Source: Mesorhizobium sp. INR15 (GTDB lineage Bacteria; Pseudomonadota; Alphaproteobacteria; Rhizobiales; Rhizobiaceae). Taken from it: 64,000 bases of DNA. Positions 17,324 through 25,913 of the stretch are shown piece after piece. Below the pieces are notes generated by a model. It made no database searches. It had not been told where the DNA came from and saw only the letters and a list, made by a program, of their open reading frames with translations. Position numbers and translations under genes: made by a program. The first letter of the stretch is position 1; every line of letters begins with the position of its first letter. The stretch spans positions 5,032,001 to 5,096,000 of the forward strand of contig NZ_CP045496.1 in NCBI RefSeq assembly GCF_015500075.1, given 5' to 3'.

Positions 17324-18258
17324 GCTGGCCTCGCCGCGCGTTTCACCAACCCGTCGACGGTGACGCGGCCGATCGGCTTGCCGTCAGTGCCGTTCACCGG
17401 CAACGCCGGCCGGCCTGACCAAAGCAGTTCGGCTAGAGCATCACGCTGGCTGGCATCACCAGGGATCGCATCGCCTTCGGCTGTACCCTTTTCCACGGCG
17501 TCGCGTACCCGACCGAGTGAGAGCAACCTGAATGGCCGCTCGCTGGCGCCGACGAGGGTTTCGACAAAAGTGCTGGCCGGATTCGCCAGGATCTCGGCAG
17601 GCCTGGCGTATTGCACCAGCTTGCCGGCATCCATCACAGCGATCTTGTCGCCCATGTGAACCGCCTCTTCCATGTCATGGGTGACCAGGATGATGGTGGT
17701 GCCGAAGCGCTTCTGGATCGCCAGCAGATCCTCCTGCGCCTTGGTGCGGATGATCGGATCAAGCGCGCCGAACGGCTCGTCCATCAAAAGCACATTGGGT
17801 TCGGCGGCGAGCGCGCGTGCAACACCGACGCGCTGCTGCTGGCCGCCGGAAAGCTCATGCGGATAGCGCGGTCCATAAGCCTCGGGATCGAGCTGATAGA
17901 GCGTCATCAGCTCGTTCACGCGGGCCTTGATCCGTGCGGCATCCCAACCGAGCAGTGCCGGCACCGTGGCGATGTTCTGCGCCACCGTGCGGTGCGGGAA
18001 CAGGCCGTGGCCCTGGATGGCATAGCCGATGCTGCGGCGCAGCTCGTAGCCGGGCACCGAACGGTTGTCGGCGCCATCCAGCTTGATAACGCCCGAGGTC
18101 GGCTCGACCAGTCGGTTGATCATGCGCAGCAGCGTCGTCTTGCCGGAGCCGGACGTGCCGACGATGACGGCGATGGTGCGCGGCTCGATGACCATCGACA
18201 CGTTGTCGACCACGGTCGTCGCGTCGTAGCGCTTGGTAATGCCTTCGATCTCGATCAT
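17320..18258 (-). CDS. yehX: Osmoprotectant ABC transporter ATP-binding protein (YehX/ProV-like)
   Basis: The 312-residue ATPase has the Walker A GTSGSGKTT, the ABC signature ELSGGQQQRVGVARAL and Walker B NVLLMDEPFGALD, followed by the H-loop VTHDMEEA. Residues after about 240 form a regulatory tail with a partial CBS domain, typical of ProV/OpuCA. It energises both permeases. The gene overlaps yehW at its 3' end and yehY at its 5' end by four bases each. Confidence 0.93.
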   Translation of the reverse strand: MIEIEGITKRYDATTVVDNVSMVIEPRTIAVIVGTSGSGKTTLLRMINRLVEPTSGVIKLDGADNRSVPGYELRRSIGYAIQGHGLFPHRTVAQNIATVPALLGWDAARIKARVNELMTLYQLDPEAYGPRYPHELSGGQQQRVGVARALAAEPNVLLMDEPFGALDPIIRTKAQEDLLAIQKRFGTTIILVTHDMEEAVHMGDKIAVMDAGKLVQYARPAEILANPASTFVETLVGASERPFRLLSLGRVRDAVEKGTAEGDAIPGDASQRDALAELLWSGRPALPVNGTDGKPIGRVTVDGLVKRAARPA

Positions 18259-19415
18259 GCGGCCTCACGTCGCTTGGTAGAGCTCATTTCGATTACAGCA
18301 TCGAGGATGATGGCGGCGGCAAATGCCAGCGCCACGGTCGGCACGGCGCCGAGCAGAACCAGATCCATCGCGGTCTGGCCAACGCCCTGGAAGACGAACA
18401 CGCCGAAACCACCACCACCGATCAGCGCCGCGATGGTGGCAAGGCCGATGTTCTGCACCAGCACGATGCGGATGCCGGTGAGGATGACCGGAAAGGCCAG
18501 CGGAAACTCCACGCCGAACAGGCGCTGCCGGTCAGTCATGCCCATGCCGCGTGCCGCGTCGTTGGCCGCGCGCGGCACACCGGCAAGGCCAACGACGGTG
18601 TTGGCCACCACCGGCAGCAGTGAATAGAGGAACAGCGCCACGAAAGCCGGCGCGGTGCCGATGCCACGAATGCCGAGTGCGGCGGCGCCCGGCACATGCG
18701 TGGCGACCCAGCCGAGCGGCGCGATCAGCAGGCCGAAAAGCGCGATCGAAGGAATGGTCTGGATGATGTTGAGCACATTGAGAACGCCGGCCCGCAGGCT
18801 CTCGACACGGTGACAGAGGATGCCGAGCGGCAGGCCGACGATTACCGCCGCTGCCAGCGAGCCGAGCGCCAGCGTCACATGCTTGGAGCCTTCGGCCCAG
18901 AAACTGTCGGCACGGTTGGCATATTCCTTGAGGATCGACAGGTCGTTCCAGCTTCCCGACATCAGGAGAACACCGATCGCGGCGGCGGCAACGATCAGTA
19001 CGCCGACCCGGGCCAAGGGCGACAGGTTCAGCCGCGTCAGCACGTCGGCCAGAAGCAGCGTGAAGGCAAAGATGAGGACCCAGAAACCGGAGGCCGGCGA
19101 AATTCGGGCGAATGTGTTGCCAGCAGGCGTCAGGAAGGTGCCGGCGACGCCAATCAGCAGTGCCAGCGCGACAAGTGCCACGACGCTGGCGGCAAGGCGC
19201 ACCACGAGCGGTGTCTTGAACAGCGCGATGAGCGCGGCACCGACGACAATGGCGAGCAGCAGAAGTCCGGATGTTGGCGGCAGCGCTTCGAGGATCGAGC
19301 GCGCCTGGCCGGGAACGATGCGGTTGGCGCGAAACGTGGCAAAGGGCGCTATGAGCGCAGCATAGGCCGCGATCGCGGCGATGACCACGCCGAGCTTGTC
19401 AAACCGGATTTGCAC
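18255..19415 (-). CDS. yehY: Osmoprotectant ABC transporter permease (YehY-like)
   Basis: This 386-residue permease matches the length of YehY (385). It has an N-terminal block of several hydrophobic segments and a C-terminal permease core with the coupling loop AANDAARGMGMTDRQRLFGVEFPL. The start is GTG 19415. It pairs with YehW to form the heterodimeric channel. The binding-protein stop codon lies 55 bases upstream, and the ATPase gene overlaps downstream. Confidence 0.92.
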   Translation of the reverse strand: MQIRFDKLGVVIAAIAAYAALIAPFATFRANRIVPGQARSILEALPPTSGLLLLAIVVGAALIALFKTPLVVRLAASVVALVALALLIGVAGTFLTPAGNTFARISPASGFWVLIFAFTLLLADVLTRLNLSPLARVGVLIVAAAAIGVLLMSGSWNDLSILKEYANRADSFWAEGSKHVTLALGSLAAAVIVGLPLGILCHRVESLRAGVLNVLNIIQTIPSIALFGLLIAPLGWVATHVPGAAALGIRGIGTAPAFVALFLYSLLPVVANTVVGLAGVPRAANDAARGMGMTDRQRLFGVEFPLAFPVILTGIRIVLVQNIGLATIAALIGGGGFGVFVFQGVGQTAMDLVLLGAVPTVALAFAAAIILDAVIEMSSTKRREAA

Positions 19416-19470
19416 GCCCTCCCCCGTCAGCCGATCCGGCGCGCCACGAACGCAGCGCGCCGGGATCTTC

Positions 19471-20382
19471 CTATTTCAGGAAGCCGTTCTTCTTCAGGAA
19501 GTCCTCGGCAACGCCTTTGACCGGTTCGCCGCCAACCTGCACACGGCCGTTCAGCTCCTGCAGCGTGACAAGGTCAAGCTTGGCGAAGACCGGCTTCAGC
19601 AGCGTCTCGATCTCCGGGTGCTCCTTCAACACTGACTCGCGGATGATCGGCGCCGGCTGGTAGACCGGCTGCACGCCCTTGTCGTCATCAAGCACGACTA
19701 GGCCGGACGGTGCGATGCCGCCATCAGTTCCGTAGACCATGGCAGCGTTGGCGCCGCTGGTCTGGTTGGCCGCAGCGCCGATGGTAGCAGCTGTATCGCC
19801 GCCTGAAAGCGTGATCAGCTGCTCGGGCTTGAGTTTGAAGCCGTAGGTGGTCTGGAAGGCTGGCAGGGCCGCGGCCGAATTCACGAACTCAGCCGAGGCA
19901 GCCAACACGATCTGACCGCCGCCAGCGACGTATTTGCCGAAGTCGGAAAGCGTCGCGAGCTTGTTGGTTTCAGCGACTTCCTTGCGCAGCGCGATCGCCC
20001 AGGTGTTGTTGGCCGGCGACGGCGACAGCCAGACGATCTTGTTGGCGTCGTAATCAAGCTTCTTGGCCGCCTCATAGGCCTTGGCCGCATCCTTCCACAC
20101 CGGATCGTCGGCCTTCTCGAAGAAGAAGGCGGCGTTGCCGGTATATTCCGGATAGATGTCGATCTCGCCTGCGGTGATCGCCTTGCGCACCACCGGTGTA
20201 CCGCCGAGCTGGATGCGGTCGGTGGTCTTGATGTTGTTGGCGTTGAGCACCAGCTGGATGATGTTGCCAAGCACCCCGCCCTCGGTGTCGATCTTCGAGG
20301 ACACCACGACCTGGGCGTTGGCCGAAGCGATGGCCAGGCCAAGCGCAAGCGCGGCGCCGGCCATGAGTTTGATGGAACGCAT
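19471..20382 (-). CDS. osmF: Glycine betaine/osmoprotectant-binding protein (OsmF/YehZ-like)
   Basis: The protein has 303 residues (OsmF has 305) with a clean signal peptide ending ASANA-Q. The mature part has the OpuAC-type core, including AGEIDIYPEYTGNAAFFF and LDDDKGVQPVYQPAPIIRE. It delivers a quaternary-amine solute to the permeases encoded next. It is the promoter-proximal gene, so the promoter should lie in the 227 bases upstream (20383-20609). The YehZ system in Escherichia coli is a low-affinity importer under stress control, so affinity should not be assumed. Confidence 0.92.
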   Translation of the reverse strand: MRSIKLMAGAALALGLAIASANAQVVVSSKIDTEGGVLGNIIQLVLNANNIKTTDRIQLGGTPVVRKAITAGEIDIYPEYTGNAAFFFEKADDPVWKDAAKAYEAAKKLDYDANKIVWLSPSPANNTWAIALRKEVAETNKLATLSDFGKYVAGGGQIVLAASAEFVNSAAALPAFQTTYGFKLKPEQLITLSGGDTAATIGAAANQTSGANAAMVYGTDGGIAPSGLVVLDDDKGVQPVYQPAPIIRESVLKEHPEIETLLKPVFAKLDLVTLQELNGRVQVGGEPVKGVAEDFLKKNGFLK

Positions 20383-20609
20383 TGTGAAATTCCCTTGCTG
20401 TGAACCGAAGACCGGTTGGGGCGCATATGATCACGGCTTCAACGCCCCGTCGGGGCACACGGTTTCATAAGATGTGGGACCAGCGCAATAATTTTGTTCG
20501 ATCGCAGCCAAAACAACGCGGTCTGTCCCGACGGCGTCGTGTCAGCTGTTGCATAGCGAAGCGGTAGTATTCCGAGACGTTGCCGCCTGCCGCGAGCCGA
20601 CGGCTCAAG

Positions 20610-21830
20610 TCAGGCGCTAAGCTGGCGCGGCCCTGTTATCTTCAAAGCGCCCAGCGCCACGAAGCAGAGCGCGGTCACCGGGAAGATGATCCAGTTGAGC
20701 ATCGACCAGCCCCAGGCGTTGTAGACGGCGCCTGACAACAGCGAGGCAAAGGCCACGGAGCCGAACAGGACGAAGTCGTGGAAGCCCTGCACCTTGCCCT
20801 TTTCCGACGGCCGATAGCTGTCGGCGACGATCGCGGTGGCGCCGATGAAGCCGAAATTCCAGCCGAGCCCGAGCAGGATCAGCGCGGTCCAGAACTGCCA
20901 CAAGGCCAGTCCCGACAAAGCCACGACGGCGCAGGCGACAAGCAGGGCCAGACCAACGGCGACGATGCGTTCGGCGCCGAAGCGACGGATGAGCGAGCCG
21001 GTGAAGAAGCTTGGCCCGAACATCGCCATCACATGCCAGGAAATACCCAGCGTGGCATCGTTGGTGGACAGGCCGCAACCGACCATGGCAAGCGGCGCGC
21101 CGGTCATGACGAAGCTCATCAGTGCGTAGCTGCCGACGGCGCAGAAGAGTGCCACGACGAAACGTGGTCGTGTCACGATCTCGGCCAAGGGCCGGGCATC
21201 GCTGACGGCGCTTTCAGCCTTGCTCGCGGCTGTTTTGGCCGGAAGGCGCAGGAACGACAGGATAGCCGCGCCCGCCGCCGCCAGCACCAGGATGGAGGCG
21301 AACGAACCGGCGAACATCACCGGAGCAAACAGTTCGCGGGTGAAGATGACGATCTGCGGCCCGAGGATGGCGGTGATGATGCCGCCGGCCAGCACGAAGG
21401 AAATGGCGCGCGCCTTGAATTCCGGCGGGGCGTTGTCAGCGGCGGCGAAGCGGAACTGCTGGACGAAAGCGCCACCGACACCAATCAGCAGCAAGCCAAA
21501 AGCGAACAGCCAGAAGCTCGCTTGGAAAAGCGCCAGCGTCGCAACCAGCCCGCCAAGCGCGGTGATGATCGTGCCGGTCATGAAGCCGCCGCGCTGCCCC
21601 ATACGGCGAATGATGGCCGCTGCCGGCAATGCGCCGAGCGCCACGCCAAGGTTGAAGCCGGTGATCGGCGCCGTCGCCAGCGATTTGTCGGCACCGAGAA
21701 GATATTGTCCGGCCAGCGCGCCCATGGAAATCGCGATGGGAGCGGCCGACCCGATGATTGCCTGCGAAGCAGCGAGGATCAGCGCCGTGCGGCGCGCCTC
21801 CTTGGCCACCGCTGTCACGGCCACGGTCAT
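20610..21830 (-). CDS. MFS transporter of unknown substrate, coupled to nusB
   Basis: The 406-residue protein has two six-helix halves and the loop IIRRMGQRGGFMTGTII after helix 2. It is a major facilitator superfamily member of the sugar-phosphate or drug efflux size class. Its ATG overlaps the nusB stop by four bases, so it is cotranslated with the riboflavin/nusB genes. That position is suggestive but does not prove a flavin role. The downstream gene is the separate osmF operon, 227 bases away. Confidence 0.85.
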   Translation of the reverse strand: MTVAVTAVAKEARRTALILAASQAIIGSAAPIAISMGALAGQYLLGADKSLATAPITGFNLGVALGALPAAAIIRRMGQRGGFMTGTIITALGGLVATLALFQASFWLFAFGLLLIGVGGAFVQQFRFAAADNAPPEFKARAISFVLAGGIITAILGPQIVIFTRELFAPVMFAGSFASILVLAAAGAAILSFLRLPAKTAASKAESAVSDARPLAEIVTRPRFVVALFCAVGSYALMSFVMTGAPLAMVGCGLSTNDATLGISWHVMAMFGPSFFTGSLIRRFGAERIVAVGLALLVACAVVALSGLALWQFWTALILLGLGWNFGFIGATAIVADSYRPSEKGKVQGFHDFVLFGSVAFASLLSGAVYNAWGWSMLNWIIFPVTALCFVALGALKITGPRQLSA

Positions 21831-22324
21831 GCGTCCTTGCCGCGCCCTTCTCCACGCACGCGGCGCGAGACACGGTCGAGCACGGCGTTGACAAGCTTTG
21901 GCTCGTCTTCCTCGTAGAATGCCTTGGCGATGTCCACATATTCGGAGACGATGACGGCGACCGGCACGTCCTCGCGCTTCATCAGCTCATAGACACCGGC
22001 GCGCAGAATGGCGCGCAATGTCGAATCCAGACGCGACAACGGCCAATCCTCGGTCAGCGCCTGGCGGATGATCGGATCGACGGTCGTCTGGTTCTCGACA
22101 ACACCAGCCAGGATGGCGCGAAACCATTGCGCGTCGGCCTCGCGATAGAGCGCGCCGTCGACTTCCTTGCCGAGCCGAAAAGCTTCGTATTCGGCGGTGA
22201 TTTCGAAGACGCCGCTGCCGGCGACATCCATCTGGTAGAGCGCCTGCACGGCGGCAAGCCGGGCAGCACCCCGCTTGTTGGCCTGGCGCACCGGTGGTCG
22301 GTCGTTGTCTCCGGACTGCGTCAC
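21827..22324 (-). CDS. nusB: Transcription antitermination factor NusB
   Basis: The 165-residue protein starts at GTG 22324 and has the NusB all-helical core (RGAARLAAVQALYQMDV, then LRAILRAGVYELM and VIVSEYVDIAKAFY). NusB binds boxA RNA with NusE to allow rRNA transcription through terminators. It lies five bases after ribH, and the MFS gene overlaps its stop codon. Confidence 0.95.
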   Translation of the reverse strand: MTQSGDNDRPPVRQANKRGAARLAAVQALYQMDVAGSGVFEITAEYEAFRLGKEVDGALYREADAQWFRAILAGVVENQTTVDPIIRQALTEDWPLSRLDSTLRAILRAGVYELMKREDVPVAVIVSEYVDIAKAFYEEDEPKLVNAVLDRVSRRVRGEGRGKDA

Positions 22325-22329
22325 GTCGC

Positions 22330-22785
22330 TCAGGCTCCGAGCTGTTTTCGAACGGCGATCATGGTCAGCGCCGCGCGAGCGGCGAAGCCGCCCTTGTCGC
22401 CTTCCGTGCGCCGGGCGCGCGTCCAGGCCTGTTCGTCGTTCTCGGTGGTCAGGATGCCGTTGCCGATGCAGATCGATTCCTGGATGGAGAGATCCATGAG
22501 CGCGCGAGCGGATTCATTGGCGACGATATCGAAATGGTGCGTCTCGCCGCGGATAACGGTGCCGAGCGCGACATAGCCGTCGTATTGGGTGCCCTCGCCT
22601 TCAGCCGCGTCGAGCGCGAACGAAATCACCGCCGGAATTTCCAGCGCGCCGGGAACAGTGACCACATCATACTTGGCGCCAGCATCGTCGAGCGCGGCCT
22701 TGGCGCCATCGAGCAGCGCATCCGCCAGATCGTCGTAGAAGCGTGCCTCGATGATCAGCAGCTTGAGTTTCTTGTTCTTGGGCAT
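22330..22785 (-). CDS. ribH: 6,7-dimethyl-8-ribityllumazine synthase
   Basis: RibH joins the pyrimidine and the dihydroxybutanone phosphate to form lumazine. The 151-residue protein has the substrate motifs VPGALEIPAV, GTVIRGETHHFDIVANES and IGNGILTTEN, with the catalytic histidine of the ETHHFD segment. It is the standard size and starts at ATG 22785, 100 bases after ribE. Confidence 0.96.
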   Translation of the reverse strand: MPKNKKLKLLIIEARFYDDLADALLDGAKAALDDAGAKYDVVTVPGALEIPAVISFALDAAEGEGTQYDGYVALGTVIRGETHHFDIVANESARALMDLSIQESICIGNGILTTENDEQAWTRARRTEGDKGGFAARAALTMIAVRKQLGA

Positions 22786-22885
22786 TTGGCTCGCGTCTCC
22801 GGAGGAGCCGGTGACTTAAGCCCAAGCAGCCAAGTTCGCAAGCTTTGTCGCAGCGTCAGACCGGCTCTAATTGCCGACCGGCTGC

Positions 22886-23503
22886 TCAAAGTCCCTCTTT
22901 CGCGGCCTCCGCCAAGCGCGCCGCATAACGGGCCATCGTGTCGATCTCGAGGTTGACGCGGTCGCCGACATTGCGCTCGCCCCAGGTCGTGACGGTCAGC
23001 GAGTGGTGGATCAGCAGCACGTCGAAGCGCGTGCCTTCCACCTTATTGACTGTGAGAGAGGTGCCATCGAGCGCGATCGAGCCCTTCGGTGCGATGAATT
23101 TTGCCAGTTCGCGCGGTGCTTCGAGCGTGAAGCGCACGGCGTCGCCCTCCTCCTCGCGCGCCACGATCTCGGCCATGCCGTCGACATGGCCAGAAACAAT
23201 GTGGCCGCCGAGTTCGTCGCCGATCTTGAGCGCCCGCTCCAGATTGAGCTTGGTGCCGGACGTCCAACGCGCGGCGGTCGTCAGCCTCAGCGCCTCCTCC
23301 CAGGCCTCGACCTCGAACCAGCGCGCGTTCGAGCCGCCATCCGGCAACGCCGTCACGGTCAGGCAGACGCCGCCGCAGGAAATCGAAGCACCGATGGCGA
23401 TGCCTTGCGGGTCGTATGCCGTGTCGATGCGCAAGCCCACGCCTTCCCTAAGTGGCTTCACGGCGGCGACGGTGCCGACATCAGTGACAATTCCGGTAAA
23501 CAT
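22886..23503 (-). CDS. ribE: Riboflavin synthase, alpha chain
   Basis: The enzyme dismutates two lumazines into riboflavin. The 205-residue reading starts at ATG 23503 with MFTGIVTDVG and has the two lumazine-binding barrels; the first carries CGGVCLTV and the second SIALDGTSLTVN. The HIVSGHVDG block is typical. ribD ends 11 bases upstream, so the two are coupled. Confidence 0.96.
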   Translation of the reverse strand: MFTGIVTDVGTVAAVKPLREGVGLRIDTAYDPQGIAIGASISCGGVCLTVTALPDGGSNARWFEVEAWEEALRLTTAARWTSGTKLNLERALKIGDELGGHIVSGHVDGMAEIVAREEEGDAVRFTLEAPRELAKFIAPKGSIALDGTSLTVNKVEGTRFDVLLIHHSLTVTTWGERNVGDRVNLEIDTMARYAARLAEAAKEGL

Positions 23504-23514
23504 CAATCGTGATC

Positions 23515-24639
23515 CTAGAAGTCTCTTATCCACTCGGCGTAGCTGTCCACGCCAAAATGCATCTCGCGCAATTTGCGGAAACCTGCAGGGATATGGTTGG
23601 CGTCGATGGGGGATGCAATGCCATCCTCGCCGATCGCTTCCGGGCCATGGAACAGCACGATGCGGTCGACCAGCCCATCCGCGAGGAAGGCCTTTGCTAT
23701 CCTGGCGCCGCCTTCCACCAGGACGCTGGCCATGCCGAGGGCGGCCAGATCCTCGAGCAGTTCCGGCAGGGCCACACCGCCCTCGTGCGTTTCCGTACCG
23801 ATGAAGCGCACGCCGGCACGCTCGAGCAAGGCACGCCGCTGCGGATCCGCCTCCAGGCAAGCGGCGACATAGAGCGGCACACGATCGATTCCGGAGACCA
23901 GTTTGGATGCTTCCGGCAAGCGGATTTGCCGGTCGAGAACGATACGCGCCGGCGATCGGTTTTCGAGGCCAGGCAAGCGCACCGTCAGCGCCGGGTTGTC
24001 TTCCAGCGCCGTGCCAATGCCGACGAGGATACCGTCGACCTCGGCGCGCATCAGATAGACTTCGCGACGCGCGATGTCGCCGGTGATGGCCACCTGACCC
24101 TGGCCCTGCCTGCCAATCTTTCCATCGCTGGAAAGCGCAAGCTTGAGAATCACTTCGGGGCGTTTTTTGAGAGATCGAATCAGATAGCCGGCCATTTGTT
24201 CGGCCGCTTCCGCCGCGAGCACCTTTTCGACCACTTCGATCCCGGCGGCGTGCAGGATGGCGTAGCCTTGGCCCGAAACGCGCGGATCTGGATCGCTGGC
24301 GGCTCCGACGACACGCGCCACGCCGGCATTGACCAATGCGTTGGCGCAAGGCGGCGTGCGGCCGTGGTGGGCGCAGGGCTCCAGCGTGACATAGGCCGTG
24401 GCACCGCGGGCCAGTTCGCCGGCTTCGGCCAGCGCCTCAGTCTCGGCATGCGGCCGGCCGCCAACCGCGGTTACACCGGTGCCGACGATCATCGGCCCGG
24501 CCCCGTCGTCGCGCACGATCAGCGTGCCGACGGACGGATTGGTCGAAGTGCGCCCGGCATTCTTGCGAGACAACCGAAGCGCGGCCGCCATGAAGCGGCG
24601 ATCCAGGGTGTCCTGTGCGGAAGAACCAAGTCCAGCCAT
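23515..24639 (-). CDS. ribD: Bifunctional riboflavin deaminase/reductase
   Basis: The 374-residue protein has an N-terminal zinc deaminase domain (HAETEAL and PCAHHGRTPPC) and a C-terminal reductase domain of the dihydrofolate-reductase fold from about residue 150. Together they convert the GTP-derived pyrimidine for lumazine synthesis. It starts at ATG 24639, two bases after nrdR. Confidence 0.95.
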   Translation of the reverse strand: MAGLGSSAQDTLDRRFMAAALRLSRKNAGRTSTNPSVGTLIVRDDGAGPMIVGTGVTAVGGRPHAETEALAEAGELARGATAYVTLEPCAHHGRTPPCANALVNAGVARVVGAASDPDPRVSGQGYAILHAAGIEVVEKVLAAEAAEQMAGYLIRSLKKRPEVILKLALSSDGKIGRQGQGQVAITGDIARREVYLMRAEVDGILVGIGTALEDNPALTVRLPGLENRSPARIVLDRQIRLPEASKLVSGIDRVPLYVAACLEADPQRRALLERAGVRFIGTETHEGGVALPELLEDLAALGMASVLVEGGARIAKAFLADGLVDRIVLFHGPEAIGEDGIASPIDANHIPAGFRKLREMHFGVDSYAEWIRDF

Positions 24640-24641
24640 GA

Positions 24642-25106
24642 TCAGCTGGCGTCCTCTTCGCCCTTCAGTTCGCCCAGCACGTCATGAAAGTCCTTGGCCT
24701 CGCGGAAATTGCGGTAAACCGAGGCGAAGCGCACATAGGCGACGTCGTCGAGGGACTTCAGCGCTTCCATCACCAGACGGCCGACCTCACCGGAGGCCAC
24801 TTCCGTTTCGCCCGAACTCTCGAGCTGGCGCACGATGCCGGTGACCGCTCGGTCGATACGCTCCGGGTCGACATTGCGCTTGCGCACGGCGATCTCGACC
24901 GAGCGCAACAGCTTGTCACGATCAAACGGCACTTTTCGCCCCGACTTCTTCACCACGACGAGGTCGCGCAACTGCACGCGCTCGAAGGTGGTGAAGCGGC
25001 CGCCGCAATCAGGGCAGACACGACGCCTGCGGATCGCGGCGCCATCCTCGGCAGGACGCGAATCCTTCACCTGCGTATCTTCGGACTGGCAATAGGGACA
25101 ACGCAT
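24642..25106 (-). CDS. nrdR: Transcriptional repressor NrdR
   Basis: NrdR represses ribonucleotide reductase genes when dATP is high. The 154-residue protein has the zinc ribbon CPYC...CPDC (Cys3, Cys6 and a second pair) and the ATP-cone domain starting VVVKKSGRKVPFD. It precedes ribD by two bases. The pairing of nrdR with ribD is conserved in many bacteria. Confidence 0.96.
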   Translation of the reverse strand: MRCPYCQSEDTQVKDSRPAEDGAAIRRRRVCPDCGGRFTTFERVQLRDLVVVKKSGRKVPFDRDKLLRSVEIAVRKRNVDPERIDRAVTGIVRQLESSGETEVASGEVGRLVMEALKSLDDVAYVRFASVYRNFREAKDFHDVLGELKGEEDAS

Positions 25107-25240
25107 GGGCGGCCTTCGGTTGGCGATTCTTGTAAGTCGAAAGGCTTAGTGCCTTTTGCCGCGATGGCAAAGCAGCCTCTCGCGTCTCAGAGATAGCGAG
25201 ACATGGGGAGAATTGCGAGAGCGCCAGTATTCGGGAGGCG

Positions 25241-25810
25241 TCAGGGTGCCACGTCGCCGGTCGGGAAGCCGCACCAGGTTCCGAGGTTGCGATAGGCCTT
25301 GGTGAAACCGGTCATTTCGATGCTTGCCACCGGTATGCTTGCGAGCGTGACATCAAGCGTCGATGCCTGGCGCATGGCGCGCAGAAGCGCCAGGCTGGTT
25401 TTGGGTTTGTTGTCCATGATCCACTGGCGGTGCGGCCCGATGCTGTCGCCCTCGCTGACCGTCGCCGCGACCTTGCCTTTGCCATCGCTGAAAACCGTGG
25501 CGATGCTGTTGCCTTTCGGCAGATCCTTGTTGTCGACCGCCAGGGTCAGCGCCGGATAGGCATTGGGCGGCAGTGCGTCGTCGCTCGAGATGATCAGCGT
25601 CACTGTGCCGGGGCTTCCATTTTGATCGACAAAAGCCGTCGACGCCGCGCAGGTCTTGTGCACGTCCTGACCGCTGCTGAGCTCGTCCACGGTCGCGGAC
25701 CATTTGCCTGACGTTTCGGTCTTGGGCTCGGCCAAAGATGGGCCGGCGCTCAGCGCCGTCCAGACGGCCACGGCACTCAAGGCCACGTTGCGCAAAGGGC
25801 TTGTCTTCAT
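25241..25810 (-). CDS. Secreted protein, possibly IalB-like
   Basis: The 189-residue product has a signal peptide ending SLAEP and two cysteines in the mature part (near KTCAAS and GTWCGFP). The overall beta-rich layout resembles invasion-associated locus B proteins, but I do not recognise it with certainty. It lies between glyA and nrdR, which are normally adjacent in rhizobia, so it may be a later insertion or a lineage-specific gene. A function in the cell envelope is the most that can be said. Confidence 0.65.
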   Translation of the reverse strand: MKTSPLRNVALSAVAVWTALSAGPSLAEPKTETSGKWSATVDELSSGQDVHKTCAASTAFVDQNGSPGTVTLIISSDDALPPNAYPALTLAVDNKDLPKGNSIATVFSDGKGKVAATVSEGDSIGPHRQWIMDNKPKTSLALLRAMRQASTLDVTLASIPVASIEMTGFTKAYRNLGTWCGFPTGDVAP

Positions 25811-25913
25811 CCTGACCGCTCCTGGGTTTTCGCCGAGGGTGCGTCAGCCAAGGACAATGCGCAAGCTGCTTCGGCGACGCAGGAGGCGTCGCCGAAGTGA
25901 AGCCGGAGAGGTC

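Noticed and set aside
22786..22885. Possible FMN riboswitch between ribE and ribH
   Set aside because: The 100 bases do not show the conserved FMN aptamer loops, and there is no fitting hairpin set.
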